This document shows positions 39,841-51,113 of a DNA stretch of 64,000 bases, piece by piece. The stretch covers positions 19,408 through 83,407 of the forward strand of contig NZ_BAIZ01000011.1 of NCBI RefSeq assembly GCF_000613445.1, in the 5' to 3' direction. How positions within the stretch are numbered: position 1 is the first letter of the stretch; each line of letters starts with the position of its first letter. Under the pieces are notes generated by a model that did not search any database, was not told the DNA's origin, and was given only the letters and a program-made list of their open reading frames with translations. The stretch comes from Hoylesella shahii DSM 15611 = JCM 12083. GTDB taxonomy: Bacteria > Bacteroidota > Bacteroidia > Bacteroidales > Bacteroidaceae. Position numbers and translations under genes: made by a program.

Positions 39841-41484
39841 TTACCAGTCGGCCCTGTTGTGGTTGTATCTTTCGGGCCAGATATGTAGGGCATAAGTATA
39901 GCCGTAATGGTCGTAAAGGCGAGCCAGACGTGTGACGCGTTCCACAAATTCGGTGTAATTCTTACGTGCAGCCGGCATCCATTGCACCTCGGCAAGCGCC
40001 GCCATGCGTGGCAACACCATGTATTCGGCTTGCGCAGTGGTGGGCACATACTCGGTCCAGAGGTTGCCTTGCACGCCGATGATGCGGCTTGTGATGTCGG
40101 CCGACACCGTATCGGGGCGCGGATTGAAGCTGTACACTTGCTCAACGGGTAGGTAACCGCCGATTGCTTGCGGCTCGTGAAGTGTGTTTTTCGCCTGATA
40201 ATAGTCGAAATAGGCATATTTCCCAGGGCAAGTGATGACGTTGTGCCCCGCCTTTGCCGCCTTTGTCCAAGTGGATAGGTAACGTCTACTAAGCACGATG
40301 GTCGACTTGGCCAGTTCGCCTTCCAGTATTTCGTCCCAACCAATCATCGTCTTTCCCTTTCCGTTGATGTATTGTTCCATGCGCTTGGTGAAATATTGTT
40401 GCAGGTGTTTGGTGTCTATGCCTTGCTCTTTGGCCTTGTCTTGGCAGCGTTTGCACTGTTGCCATCGTGTGGAAGGCGCCTCGTCGCCACCGATGTTAAA
40501 GTAGGCAGAGGGGAAAACTTGGTTTAGCTCGTCGATGATGTCTTGCAAAACGGCATAAACGCGCTCGTTGCCCACGCACAAAACATCGTGGTGTACGCCC
40601 CAGTTGTGGCCCACGGTGTAAGGCCCACCCGTGCATCCCAGTTCGGGATAAGCAGCCAATAGCGCTTTGGTATGCCCCGGAATGTCTATCTCGGGTATTA
40701 CTTCGATGTGTCGTTGTCGGGCATATTCCACAATCTGCTTTATCTCTTCTTGCGTATAAAAGCCGCCATGCGGTTGATGGTCGTCCACATCCGAGTTGTG
40801 TCCCACAACCGTTCCACTTCGCCAAGCGCCAACTTCCATCAGCTTAGGATACTTCTTTATCTCAATGCGCCAGCCTTGATCCTCGCTTAGATGCCAGTGA
40901 AAGGCGTTCATGTTGTGTAGGACCATCATGTCGATAAAACGCTTAACAAAGCTTACGGGGAAGAAATGTCGGCCACAGTCGAGCATCATTCCTCGGTAAG
41001 GCAGCAAAGGAGCATCGGCAATTTGCACGGCAGGCAGTTCCACTGGGGCAGCAGCCTTGTTGCTCGTTGCTACGGGTAAGGCCTTGCGCAGTGTTTGAAT
41101 GCCATAGAAAACACCAGCTGCAGTGCTGCCGGCGATAGTCACTTGCTTTTGTGTCACAGTTATGCGATAGGCCTCTTTGCCAGCAATCTTATTGTCTAGT
41201 GTGAGCAAGATATGGCCTGCACCCTTGGGAACTGTGGTTGTGTGGGCCAGCTTTATGCCTGTGACATCTGCGATGTATTCTGCCAGGAAGTGGGCATTGT
41301 GCTGCATCAGTTCGTTGGCAGTGGTGCAAGTAATGGCTGTACTTTCGTTCAACACGAAGGGTTTTCCTTTGGTCATCGTGATGGATTGCGGCAAAGGCAC
41401 TACGTTGTAATTGGCTGTTGCTGAGTGGGTGGTGATGGACAGCAGGCAAAAGGCTGCCAGGAGGAGAGCTTGTTTGAATGTCAT
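39841..41484 (-). CDS. GH20 beta-N-acetylhexosaminidase
   Basis: 547 residues, secreted (FKQALLLAAFCLLSITTHSA). N-terminal GH20b domain (about 25-155), then the TIM-barrel catalytic domain with HNMNAFHWHLSEDQGWRIEI, EVIPEIDIPGHTKAL and the catalytic pair Asp334-Glu335 in FNIGGDEAP. Mechanism is substrate assisted, removing terminal beta-GlcNAc or beta-GalNAc. There is no C-terminal add-on domain. It is the last gene of the locus-2 operon, 40 bp after GH92, and intact. Confidence 0.97.
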   Translation of the reverse strand: MTFKQALLLAAFCLLSITTHSATANYNVVPLPQSITMTKGKPFVLNESTAITCTTANELMQHNAHFLAEYIADVTGIKLAHTTTVPKGAGHILLTLDNKIAGKEAYRITVTQKQVTIAGSTAAGVFYGIQTLRKALPVATSNKAAAPVELPAVQIADAPLLPYRGMMLDCGRHFFPVSFVKRFIDMMVLHNMNAFHWHLSEDQGWRIEIKKYPKLMEVGAWRSGTVVGHNSDVDDHQPHGGFYTQEEIKQIVEYARQRHIEVIPEIDIPGHTKALLAAYPELGCTGGPYTVGHNWGVHHDVLCVGNERVYAVLQDIIDELNQVFPSAYFNIGGDEAPSTRWQQCKRCQDKAKEQGIDTKHLQQYFTKRMEQYINGKGKTMIGWDEILEGELAKSTIVLSRRYLSTWTKAAKAGHNVITCPGKYAYFDYYQAKNTLHEPQAIGGYLPVEQVYSFNPRPDTVSADITSRIIGVQGNLWTEYVPTTAQAEYMVLPRMAALAEVQWMPAARKNYTEFVERVTRLARLYDHYGYTYALHIWPERYNHNRADW

Positions 41485-41524
41485 GAGCTTATGGTTTGTT
41501 TAGTTTGTGGGTAAAGGCTTGGAC

Positions 41525-43771
41525 TTATTGATGGGGAATGGCTGGTACATTTTCTTCTGCACGCATTTTAAATTCCAGCTTTGCACCCTTTATCAGTTCG
41601 CTATGCTTCACAAATTGAGAGTGATATGGTTGCCCGTTTAGCAATAGTTGCGATACATATACATTTGTGGGGCTGTTTTGCGGAGCGACAATATGGATGG
41701 TTTTTCCATTGGGAAGATGTAGGGTGGCTTGCCTAAACAGTGGACTGCCCACTGCATATTCGCCGCTGATGGGCGACAAAGGATAAAAGCCCAAGGCCGA
41801 GAATACGTACCAAGCAGACATCTGCCCGTTGTCTTCGTCGCCACAATAGCCGTCGGGACGTGGCGCATAAAGGCGCGACATGATGGTTCGCACCAGGCGT
41901 TGTGTCTTCCACGGCTGGCAAAAAGCGTAGAGGTATGGCACGTGGTGCATAGGCTCGTTCAAGTGGGCGTATTGTCCCATGTCGGCATTTTGCATCTCCC
42001 TGATGAGGTGGATGATGCCGCGCTTATAATAAGAAATGTCGTAACGCTGGGTTTGCGAGAACACCGAGTCGAGCTTTTCCACAAACTTGGCTTGTCCGCC
42101 CATCAGCTTTTGCAGGCCAATAACATCGTGCGGAACAAACCAAGTGTATTGCCAGCTGTTGCCTTCGGTAAAGTGGTCGCCCCAGCGATATGGGTCGAAA
42201 GGCGTTAAGAAACGCCCTTTACTGTCTTTGGGGCGCATCAATCCCGTGTTCTTGTCGAACAAGTGGCGATAGTTAAGACTTCTTTGACGGAAAGTTTCTT
42301 GCTCTTTCTTGGGGCGGTTCAATGCTTGGGCCAGGCGATAGATGCAATAATCGTCGTAAGCGTACTCCAAGGTGCGCGACACGTTCTGGTTAACGTCCAC
42401 ATCGCAAGGCACATATCCCAATGCGTTATATTGGGCAAAGCCCTTCCTGCCAACCGAACTAACAGGGCCAACGCCTTCCGTACTCTTGCGGATGGCCTCG
42501 TAAAGCAAGCCTATGTCGTACCCGCGAATGCCTTTGAGGTAAGCATCGGCGATAACCGATGCCGAATGTTGGCCAATCATACAATCGCGATGTCCAGGAC
42601 TGAACCATTCGGGCAGCCATCCGCTTTCCTTATATACGTTTTCCAATCCGCGTAAAATCTCGGTCACGATGTTTGGATACATCAGGTTGAGGAAAGGAAA
42701 TTGCGCCCTGAACGTGTCCCAAAAGCCGTTGTCGGCATAGAGGATGCCAGGCATGATGCGCCCATTATAGGGGCTGTAATGCAGGGTGTCGCCTTTGTCG
42801 TCTATCTCGTAGAACTTGCGGGGGAATATCAACATGCGATAAAGGCTGGTGTAGAAGGTGCGCATATCATCGTCGGTGCCGCCCGCAACGCTTACTTTTG
42901 CCAATTCCGCATCCCATGTTTGTTCGGCTTTTGCTTTCACTTCGTCGAAACTTTGCTTGCCAATCTCTTGCAAATTAAGCTCAGCTTGTTCTTCGCTAAT
43001 GTACGAAGTGGCGATGTGCATCTCAACGGTTTCGCCCCGTTTAAGGTCGAAACCCACCACGGCTCCCACGTGTTGTCCCTGCTGTTCGTATTGGCCATCC
43101 AGCAATTGCTTATCTTTCCAGATGGTGGCGTTGAGGAAAGGGCGGTTGAAGGTTATCACGAAGAAGTTTTTAAAGGCAGGGCCAACCCCGCCGTTGTTCT
43201 TTGTTGAATAGCCCACGATACGCCTTTGCTCGGGTATGACCTTAACATACGAACCGCCATTGCAGGCATCTAGCACCACGTACGCGCTGTCGCCGCCGTT
43301 AAATCGCATTCTAAATGCCGCCGCCCTTTCGGTGGGCGTAAGCTCCACGTTGGTTTGCGCATCGCCTAGGTAGGCGTGGTAATAATGGGGTAGGGCTATT
43401 TCTGTTTTGTGCGAAAACCAACTGCGGCGGCGTTCTTCGGTAAAGTCGTTGCGGCGCGTAATGGGCATTACCGATAGTTGGCCGTAATCGTTAATCCAAA
43501 GACTGGCTTGGTGGGTCTGCTTAAAGCCGTAGAGAAAGTTCTCTTGATAGGTATACAGAAAGCCATTGCCAAGCTTTCCCGTGTGGGGTGCCCAGTTGTT
43601 CATGCCGAAGGGTAGGCAAACGGTTGGGTAGGTGTTTCCGTTGGATAGTTCCATGCTCGACTGTGTACCCATCAGGGGGTTCACATAGTGGGTCAGTCCC
43701 TCTGCTTTGCAGAGCATAGTGCCTGCAAATGCAAGGAGGTATGCAAGGAGATAGCTATTGGGTCGTTTCAT
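41525..43771 (-). CDS. GH92 alpha-mannosidase
   Basis: 748 residues, secreted (AYLLAFAGTMLCKAEG). The N-terminal beta-sandwich opens with the GH92 motif YVNPLMGTQSS...NGNTYPTVCLPFGMNNW. The (alpha/alpha)6 catalytic domain has WDTFRAQFPFLNLMYP, HFTEGNSWQYTWFVPHDV, NEPMHHVPYLYAF and the C-terminal GDEDNGQMSAWYVFSALGFY. These calcium-dependent exo-mannosidases strip alpha-mannose from N-glycans or yeast mannan. The gene is intact, lies 83 bp after GH31 and 40 bp before GH20. With GH20 it points to a host or fungal glycoprotein glycan. Confidence 0.97.
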   Translation of the reverse strand: MKRPNSYLLAYLLAFAGTMLCKAEGLTHYVNPLMGTQSSMELSNGNTYPTVCLPFGMNNWAPHTGKLGNGFLYTYQENFLYGFKQTHQASLWINDYGQLSVMPITRRNDFTEERRRSWFSHKTEIALPHYYHAYLGDAQTNVELTPTERAAAFRMRFNGGDSAYVVLDACNGGSYVKVIPEQRRIVGYSTKNNGGVGPAFKNFFVITFNRPFLNATIWKDKQLLDGQYEQQGQHVGAVVGFDLKRGETVEMHIATSYISEEQAELNLQEIGKQSFDEVKAKAEQTWDAELAKVSVAGGTDDDMRTFYTSLYRMLIFPRKFYEIDDKGDTLHYSPYNGRIMPGILYADNGFWDTFRAQFPFLNLMYPNIVTEILRGLENVYKESGWLPEWFSPGHRDCMIGQHSASVIADAYLKGIRGYDIGLLYEAIRKSTEGVGPVSSVGRKGFAQYNALGYVPCDVDVNQNVSRTLEYAYDDYCIYRLAQALNRPKKEQETFRQRSLNYRHLFDKNTGLMRPKDSKGRFLTPFDPYRWGDHFTEGNSWQYTWFVPHDVIGLQKLMGGQAKFVEKLDSVFSQTQRYDISYYKRGIIHLIREMQNADMGQYAHLNEPMHHVPYLYAFCQPWKTQRLVRTIMSRLYAPRPDGYCGDEDNGQMSAWYVFSALGFYPLSPISGEYAVGSPLFRQATLHLPNGKTIHIVAPQNSPTNVYVSQLLLNGQPYHSQFVKHSELIKGAKLEFKMRAEENVPAIPHQ

Positions 43772-43854
43772 TTTGAGTGGGGTTAATTGACAAATGAGAC
43801 ATTTATGCGGATGCTACGAGTGTGGCGAATGGTTGAAAGGGTGCAATGATATGC

Positions 43855-45979
43855 TTATTCAATCAACGTCCAGTTCTTCACCTTATATCTTACACCCTTA
43901 AATTTGCCTGTGCGTTTAATGCTTCCGCGCCCATTCCAGCTAAGCAACACCTTATTATATATACCGCTTTCAAAACCATAGCTAATGCCGTCGTCTTCGA
44001 AAAGCGATGTGTTGCGGGCTTGCTTGCCATAAACGCGGCAATTCAGTACGAACGTTGTTTGGGGTGTAATACAATCTGTGGGTTCGGCCAAGGGTAAGAT
44101 GGTGCCTTCGCGAACAAAGAGCGGCACCTCGTGTAGTGCGAAGCGCACGTTGTGGCTTCGGCCGCCTTCCAGCTTTTCGTTGGTGTTGAAGTTGTACCAG
44201 TTGCCTTCGGGTAGGTACACCGTTCGCTCGTTGCCTTTACCCACAATGGGGCAGGCAAGCAAGTCGTCGCCAATAAGAAATTGGTTGTCTATCGCCGCTG
44301 CGGCCTTGTCTTTTGGATAGTTCAGCACCAAGGGCTTGAAAGGCGGTGTGCCATCTGTGCGATAGCGGGCGAATTGGGCGTAAAGGTATGGCACCAGCGA
44401 CATGCGGAAGTTGAGTAATTGGCGCACCACGTCTTCGTTTTTGGTGGCCGTAGGCAAGAATTTGTCTTCGTTGTTAAGCTGTTTATCAAATTGCAGCCAT
44501 GCTGGATTGCGCAGATACCAACCATTAAAGAGGGTTTGGGCCGATAGTACGGCCACTTGCACGCGGCGGAAGAAGTCTTCTTCATCGGCCGACTCGCGTA
44601 CCTCGGGCGACCACAGCAGGCCAGTCAGTCCCGCGTTGCATACCATTCGCACGTAGTCTTCCAAGTCGTAAGTGTCGCTATAAATCGAAACGGGATAGGG
44701 TGAGGCCAATGCCCCCGATGCACGAACGTCTAGACAGGTGCGCATGCCATGTTTGCGAAAAACGCTGTAAAGGGTTTTCTGGTACAGCAGCCCAAAGATT
44801 GGTGCATCTGTTCGCCATCGATGCCAGAAGGGAAAGCCGACAATTCTGGGAAGCTCCAGTTCAGGTCGCCTCGTGTAATGTTAGAATTGTCGCACTCGTC
44901 CATCTTAAAGGCGGCAATGCCCTTTTGCACAAAGCAGCTGTCGTGGTAGGCGGCGAAGATGTGTTGTGTGGCAGAATCGGCGAAGTCGGGCACCAATCCG
45001 TTCCACACTAAATGGCTGCCCGCTTTGGCTTTAAGCAGCGGGTGCAGGGGCGAAGAGGGGTGAACAAAGGCATGTTCCCACAAATTGAGCTTGTAGCCCA
45101 TAGCACGTGTGCGGGCTATTAGCTCGTTGGGGTTGGGAAAATGCTCGTTGTTCCACACGTACGAACACGAGTAGGCTCGTGTTTGCCACTTGGGCTCGAG
45201 CCTATTACGTCGCAGGGTATGTGCTTGTTTCTTAGATAATGTGCTATGCGGTAGGCATCTTCTTGTTTTGAGTCGGTTTTCAAACGAAACTTCATGCCTA
45301 GTCCCCAGAGTGCTGGCATGCTTCCTCCGCCGGCAAAAAGGTTGTATCGGCGCAGTGCCGAGTTCATGTCGGGCCCGACAAACACCAGCACGCTAATGCC
45401 CTTTGCGCCAGGAATGTCTACCTGTACGCGTGGCTTTGAGCTGCTTTGTGTCGACGAACGGTACAGCTCATCGGTAGATAGTTTTGCCTTTTGGCTGTCT
45501 TCTGATGGCGTATAGTCGGTGTTCTTTCGGTTCGTTCCGATGTAAAATGTGGTATATCGTGCGGTGTTTATCAGCACGGCATATCCCTTGTTAGATATAT
45601 AGAAAGGTTGCGGCGCATGGGTATAGCCTAGGTCTTTCAAAGGATGGTCGTTTACCAGGGGGCGTTTTTTCTTGTTGTTCTGCACAAACGACCCCATTTG
45701 CAGGCCGAAGCCATAGATGTTTTCGTCGGCTGCAAGCGGAATGTCTACCACGCACCCGCGTGCATTCACCTCGATGTGTATGCCTTCTTTGGCGAAGGGA
45801 TTATCCGTTGCGGGCATGTCTTTCAGCTGTTTCGCCACTGGTTCTTTATAACGCAGGGGCGTGTGGGCGTCTTCTTGCCCAGCTGCGAGCAAGTATACGC
45901 CAGGTTCTATCTGCCTAAATGTTTGTGCCTGTGTGGTAATTGCAACACTTAGAACTAATGATGTGATAAACGTTCGCAT
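43855..45979 (-). CDS. GH31 alpha-glycosidase, two frameshifts
   Basis: About 709 residues after repair. Signal peptide (FITSLVLSVAITTQAQ). N-terminal galactose-mutarotase-like region with NIYGFGLQMGSF and the barrel beginning PALWGLGMKFRLK. The segment AFKMDECDNSN probably carries the catalytic nucleophile, and GLLWSPEVRES the acid/base region. Frameshift 1: GHIPCDVIG joins LEPKWQTRAYSCSYVWNNEH if one G is added at 45200. Frameshift 2: MHQSLG joins LLYQKTLYSVFRKHGMRTC if one C/G is added to the run at 44791-44793. GH31 includes alpha-glucosidase, alpha-xylosidase, alpha-galactosidase and alpha-GalNAcase, and I cannot choose. It follows the first palindrome array. Confidence 0.92.
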
Positions 45980-46101
45980 GTTTTAGTTTATGGTTATGGT
46001 GGGTTGATGGGTTGATGTGCTAGCTAGTTAACAAGCTGTTGTGATAAAGTGAGAATGGTATTGTGAATGTTTTTGCCAACAGTTTGCCAAGCAACATATC
46101 A

Positions 46102-46208
46102 GTACAATGTCGTTTGTAGCGTGGCTACAAGGTATTTGTAGTTGCGCTACAAGCATCTTGTAGTGTCAGTACAAGCACCTTGTAGTGAGGCTACAAGCTG
46201 GCTTGTAC
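46102..46208. repeat. 107-bp palindrome array 1 (four TTGTAG-N5-CTACAA units plus two half-sites)
   Basis: Half-site GTACAA (46102-46107), 6-base spacer, four 17-bp units at 46114, 46136, 46158 and 46180, 6-base spacer, half-site TTGTAC (46203-46208). Each unit is TTGTAG-N5-CTACAA (third unit GTACAA); spacers between units are 5 bases, so the period is 22 bp. The flank on the GH31 side (about 46050-46101) also resembles the flank of array 2. It sits between SusD and GH31. No gene lies in 45980-46306. Confidence 0.92.
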
Positions 46209-46306
46209 TGACGTTTGAAGATGCGCGACGAAGTAGATTTTCTTACACTTGCCTCATGTTTTCTAACGGCAAATCTATAGCAAGTGTATTTATCTACACA
46301 CTTTTC

Positions 46307-47969
46307 TTATTCCCATCCGGGGTTTTGCACAAGGTTGGCGTTGGCTTCCCTGTCGCGTTTGGGTATGGGATACCATATCTTGTAGCTTTGGAAATTGTCT
46401 TTAACAGCTTGTGCATGCTTGGTGTTATAGTGGAATATGTTGGGTTTTACACCGCTTTCGTTGCTAGTTTTGAGGTTTTGCACCACGCTTTGCAAGCGTC
46501 CCCAACGAATAAGGTCCATTCTTCGCCAGCCTTCGGCACAGAGTTCACGCGAGCGTTCGTCTTTCAGTTCGTCCATGAAGTTGTCTTTGTGATAGGCCGT
46601 TGCCAAGTCTTGGGCAGCGGCAGCGTTGTTGCCAGCCGCGCGTAGTCGGATGGGTTCGAGCAGTTTGCGGGCTTCGGCCTCATCACCTGTTTTGTAAGTA
46701 GCCTCTGCATACATCAGGATAACATCGGCAAATCGCAGGATGGGAAAATTTAGTACGCTGGAAGCAGCGGGTATGCCCACGGCCAATCGTGCTGCCGGCG
46801 AACTCTGACGGAACTTTGTGAGGAAGGTGTTTACACCGCTTTGGTAGAGTCCCGAGAACATAGTATTCCACGCCCATAATATTTACCTTGTTCTTGGTAT
46901 TTGCTCCACCAATGTTTTGCTTGTAGCGCACATCCGTTTTATCGTAAAGGCTTATTAGTTCGCCCAGAGCTGGGAACCAGCCTGCACCCCCTCCGTCTTG
47001 TGTGATATTGCCCACAGTTCCCGTGAGATGAGCGAAGACAAAATACTTTGGTGCTTCTTTTCCGAAGGTAGCCACCATTACCGCTTCTTTGGCTTGCTCG
47101 GCTTTCAGCATGGGGCGGTCGGCAATGAAGTTATAGGCATATTCGGGGTTTAAGATATAGGCGCCATTTGCGTAAATGTCTGCACAAAGAGCCTTGGCTT
47201 CTGCATAGAGTGCATTGCTGTCTACCCAGTCGAAGGAGTTGAGGGAGAAGTTAAGGTCGGCCCCAACATTGTTTTCTTTGCAGGCAGCCAAGTATAAATA
47301 CACCTTGGCCAGCATGGCAGCGGCTGTGTATTTGTTGGCGCGCGAGTCGTAGGTGTTGCGTTTGGGCAATCCCTCGTAAGCGCTCTTTAAGTCGTTAATG
47401 ATAAGTTCGTACACGTCTTTTAAACTAGAACGGGGTGTCAATTCGCTGTCGTTTACCGACTTTTGCAAGGGAACACCGCCCCAGAACCAGGCTAAGTAAG
47501 TGTAGTAGAACCCACGAAGGAAACGTGCTTCTAGCACAACCTCTTTGCGGCGTTCGTCGGTCATGTCTGCCACTTTGGGCGCATTCTCTATTACGCCGTT
47601 GGCTCTGTATATGCCAGCGTAAAGTGCAAACCACGCATCGCCTAGAAAACGCGACTCGGAATTGTAGGTGTAGTTGCAAAAGGGTTTAATGTCTGCAATG
47701 CCAATATAGTCGGTTCGGCCAATCATTTCGTCGCATCCCAGTTGCGTAAGCAAGTGGATGTTGCGCGAGAACAAGGCATGCGGTGCTTGGTTTTGTATGG
47801 CATTGGCGTTTAGGGCATCGTAAGCGCCCGTCAATGCTTTCTCTGTGTTGCTGGCATTTGCAAAGAGCGTGTTGCCATCGGCAAAGGAATAAACCTTCTC
47901 GTCAAGGAAATCGCCACAGCTGCAAAGGAGTGTGAGCGACAGGCAGGTTGCCATTATCTTTGTGTTCAT
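46307..47969 (-). CDS. SusD/RagB-family glycan-binding lipoprotein (locus 2), two frameshifts
   Basis: About 554 residues after repair. Lipoprotein signal ending LTLLCSC. SusD fold with FLRGFYYTYLAWFWGGVPLQ and, near the end, FPILRFADVILMYAEATYKT, ERSRELCAEGWRRMDLIRWG and IWYPIPKRDRE. The first frame goes wrong after DVRYKQ. A third frame gives KHWWSKYQEQGKYYGRG, and the last frame continues NTMFSGLYQSGVNTFLTKF. One base missing in the run at 46914-46917 and one at 46868-46869 restore a continuous reading. It is 12 bp after SusC. Like other SusDs it would be the surface lid that captures the glycan. Confidence 0.93.
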
Positions 47970-47981
47970 AATGCTATGTGT

Positions 47982-50900
47982 TTAGAAGTTAATGTTAATG
48001 CCCAGCGAGAACGAACGACTGCGGGGATAGGTTACGTTATCTAGACCTGTGATGAGCTTGTTGTGGTAAGACACTTCGGGGTCGAAGCCGGTGTACTTGG
48101 TAAGCACAAATAGGTTGTCGGCCGAGAGCGAGAACTGGCAAGCGGTTATTTTCAGGGGTTTAAGCACGCTTTGGGGCAAGCTGTAAGTAAAGGTAAGGTT
48201 TTGTAAGCGCAGAAAGGAGGCATCCTCCACATAGTAAGACGACACGTCGTTCTTTCTGGGCGATTTGATTTCGGGGTAGCGATTGGTGGGGTTTGTCTCG
48301 GTCCAGCGGTTGTGGTAGTATTCGGCGGCTACGTTGTAGTGGCCGAATAGCCTTCAAATTTCCAGCGAGAAATGTTGAGAACCTCGTTGCCATAGCTGTA
48401 ATTGAAGAAGAACGAGAGCGAGAAGTCTTTATACTCGAAGCTGTTTAGCAAGCCGCCGAAGAACTTTGGCTCGCCTCGCGATATGAAAGTTTTATCGTTT
48501 ACAGGGTCTACCTCGTTGTCGCCGTCAAGACTTCTGTATTTCAAATCGCCGGGTTTTACCTTAATGCCCTTGATGCTAACCACACCGGGCTTGAGGTTTC
48601 CGTGCTCGTCGAAGTCTGTTTTTTGGTAAATGCCATCCCATACGTAGCCCCATGCGCCACCAATGGGCGAGCCAACTTTCAGTCGCGACACTTCGTTGAT
48701 GGTGCCGTCGTTGATGTTTACCGGTATGGCGGTTACATTGCCAAGCGAAAGTATCTTGTTGCGGTTGCTGCTAATGTTAAAGGTGGTGCGCCATTTAAAG
48801 TTGCGTGCATTGATGTTGAGCGAATTAATGGATAGCTCCACGCCCTTGTTCTCAACCTCGCCGATGTTCTGCCACTGCTTGTATGAGCCACTTTGACCAG
48901 GCACGTCGCCTTGCAAAAGCATGTCGGAGGTGCGCTTGTAATAGACGTCGAACGTAAAACCGAGACGGTGTTTCAGCAGACTAACGTCGAGTCCTAGGTC
49001 GTATTGAGCGGTAGATTCCCATTTCAGGTTGGGGTTCGACTTTTCTGATGGAGCCAAACCCAATACGGCTGCATCGTTAAGGTTGAGGTAATAGGTGTTG
49101 TCTAATCGTTGCAGCGAGCGGTAAGGCGTGATGCGGTCGTTACCAGAAACACCTGCGCTGAGGCGGAGTTTCAGCTCGTCGATGGCCTTTATGCCTTTAA
49201 TGAACTGCTCGTTGTGGGCTTTCCAAGCCAAGGCTACCGATGGAAAGGTGGCGTACTTGTTGTCGGCACCGAACTTTGACGAGCCGTCGCGACGTAAAGT
49301 GAGCGTGGTGAGGTAACGATCCTTAAACGAATAGAATAGTCGGCCAAACTCTGACATGCGCGTTTGGCGGTACTTGTTGGTAGAGGGCTTGCGCATAGCG
49401 GCTCCACCCTGCTGCAAGTCGAACACGGGATTGTAGGTTTGCACGGGGAAATTCTCGGCCGTTACGTTCAGGTTGGCCCAAACGTAGCTGCTGGTTTCAA
49501 AACCTAGCATGGCTGTTAGGCTGTGACCGCCAGCAAAACTCTTAACATAGGTGGCCGTTGTGGTGCTTTGCCATTGCTCGGTTGTCGCTTCCAGCACGTT
49601 GGCTAGTCCGTTTCGGGCATATCCCCACGATGTACTTGAAGGGTACCACTCTTCTGATTTGGAGAAAGTAAGGCCTGTGTTGAGGCTTGTGCGTAGGGTT
49701 AACCCAGGCAATGGCTTGTATTGCACGAAACCATTAGCGAGAATACGCGTGAGTGGCGTTTTCTTATACGAGTCGAACAGTGATTGTGCAGGGTTCGATA
49801 CATTGCCGTTATCAGGGTCGCCTGGGTCTACTTTAAAGTTGAAGGGTTTGTAAACGAACATCGCTTCTAGCCAACCATTGTATTGAAGTCCGCCTCCCAT
49901 GCTCACCGGTCCATAGAGTTCGGTGCGCGCTATGGTGGCGTTACCGCCTATGCGCAGCTTGTCGTTGGGTGCGTATTCCACCTTAAAGCGACCCGTATAG
50001 CGCGTAAAGCTGTTGTTTTTGGCTATGGCGTTCTGCTTAAGATATTCTCCGCTGAGCGAATACAGCAGCGAATTAGATTTGCTACTGCCGTTAATGCTGA
50101 GGTTATAGTTCTGTGAAAAGCCTGTACGAAGTAGCTCGTGCTGCCAATCGTGCGATGTATTGTCTTCAAATTCTTGGCCAAAGATGCGTGCGCGGTCGGG
50201 TTTTCCGTCACCGTTTGTGTCTATTCCCCATTCAAGACTGTTGGGGAAACGCGAGAAACGATAGTCGGCAAACTCTTGTCCTTGCAGCATCTCAACGTGC
50301 TTGGTGGCCTTGCTGATGCCGAAACGTGCATCGAAGCTCACCTCGGTCTTGTTGTATTGACCTTTCTTCGTGGTGATAACGATAACTCCGTTTGCTCCTG
50401 CCGAGCCGTAAATGGCCGTAGCCGAGGCGTCTTTAAGCACCTGCACAGACTCGATGTCGGCTGGGTTGATGCCCGCGAGTGGGTTAAATGTGGCACGACC
50501 CGATATGGTAGAGGTGGCTACTTCGCCGTTGTTCACATCGATAAGCGTGCCGTCTATCACATAAAGCGGTTGCGTTCCGGCATTGATGGAGTTGTTTCCG
50601 CGGATAACCACGTTTACATCTCCACCCAATTCGCCCGACGAAGCCGTTACGTTTACGCCTGCAACCTTACCCGCCATCGAGTTAAGCAACGATGCCGAAT
50701 TAGATTTGCGTAGGTCTTGCATGTCTATCGACCCCACAGCGCCTGTTAGGTCTTTCTTCAACATCGAGCCATAGCCGATAACCACCACTTGTCCTAGGTC
50801 TTTGGCATCGGGTTCTAGCACGATGTACATGCTTTTGGCCTTGCCCACCTGTTGGTGAACGGCCTTCATTCCAATACTCGAGAACACCAGTACGGCCTTT

Positions 50901-51094
50901 TGTCCTGATACCGAAAGGCTGAAATGTCCATCTTGGTTGGTCACAGTTCCGTTGGATGTGTTCTCTTCCATCACGGTTACACCTAACAAAGGCGTTCGCG
51001 TGTCGTCTACCACTGTACCCTCAATCGTGTGTTGGGCCAGTGCGTTTAAACTAGTAGTAACGAATACTACCCATGCTAAAAGAATTTTTTTCAT
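47982..51094 (-). CDS. SusC/RagA TonB-dependent receptor (locus 2), one frameshift at 48336
   Basis: About 1,037 residues after repair. Signal peptide (LAWVVFVTTSLNALAQ), carboxypeptidase-regulatory-like domain beginning HTIEGTVVDDTRTPLLGVTV, and plug with QVVVIGYGSMLKKDLTGAVG. Unlike locus 1 there is no STN domain, so it should not signal to a FecR. The barrel frame ends EGYSATTT. The next frame continues NVAAEYYHNRWTETNPTNRY to the C-terminal SFSLGININF, and one G/C added at 48336 joins them. It starts 20 bp after the 1,118-residue protein gene, so they are co-transcribed. Confidence 0.96.
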
Positions 51095-51113
51095 ATAGAT
51101 TGCTACTTAGTAA

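Noticed and set aside
46102..46208. Possible CRISPR array
   Set aside because: Units are palindromes of 17 bp with 5-base spacers. CRISPR spacers are 25 bp or more, and no cas gene is in the window.
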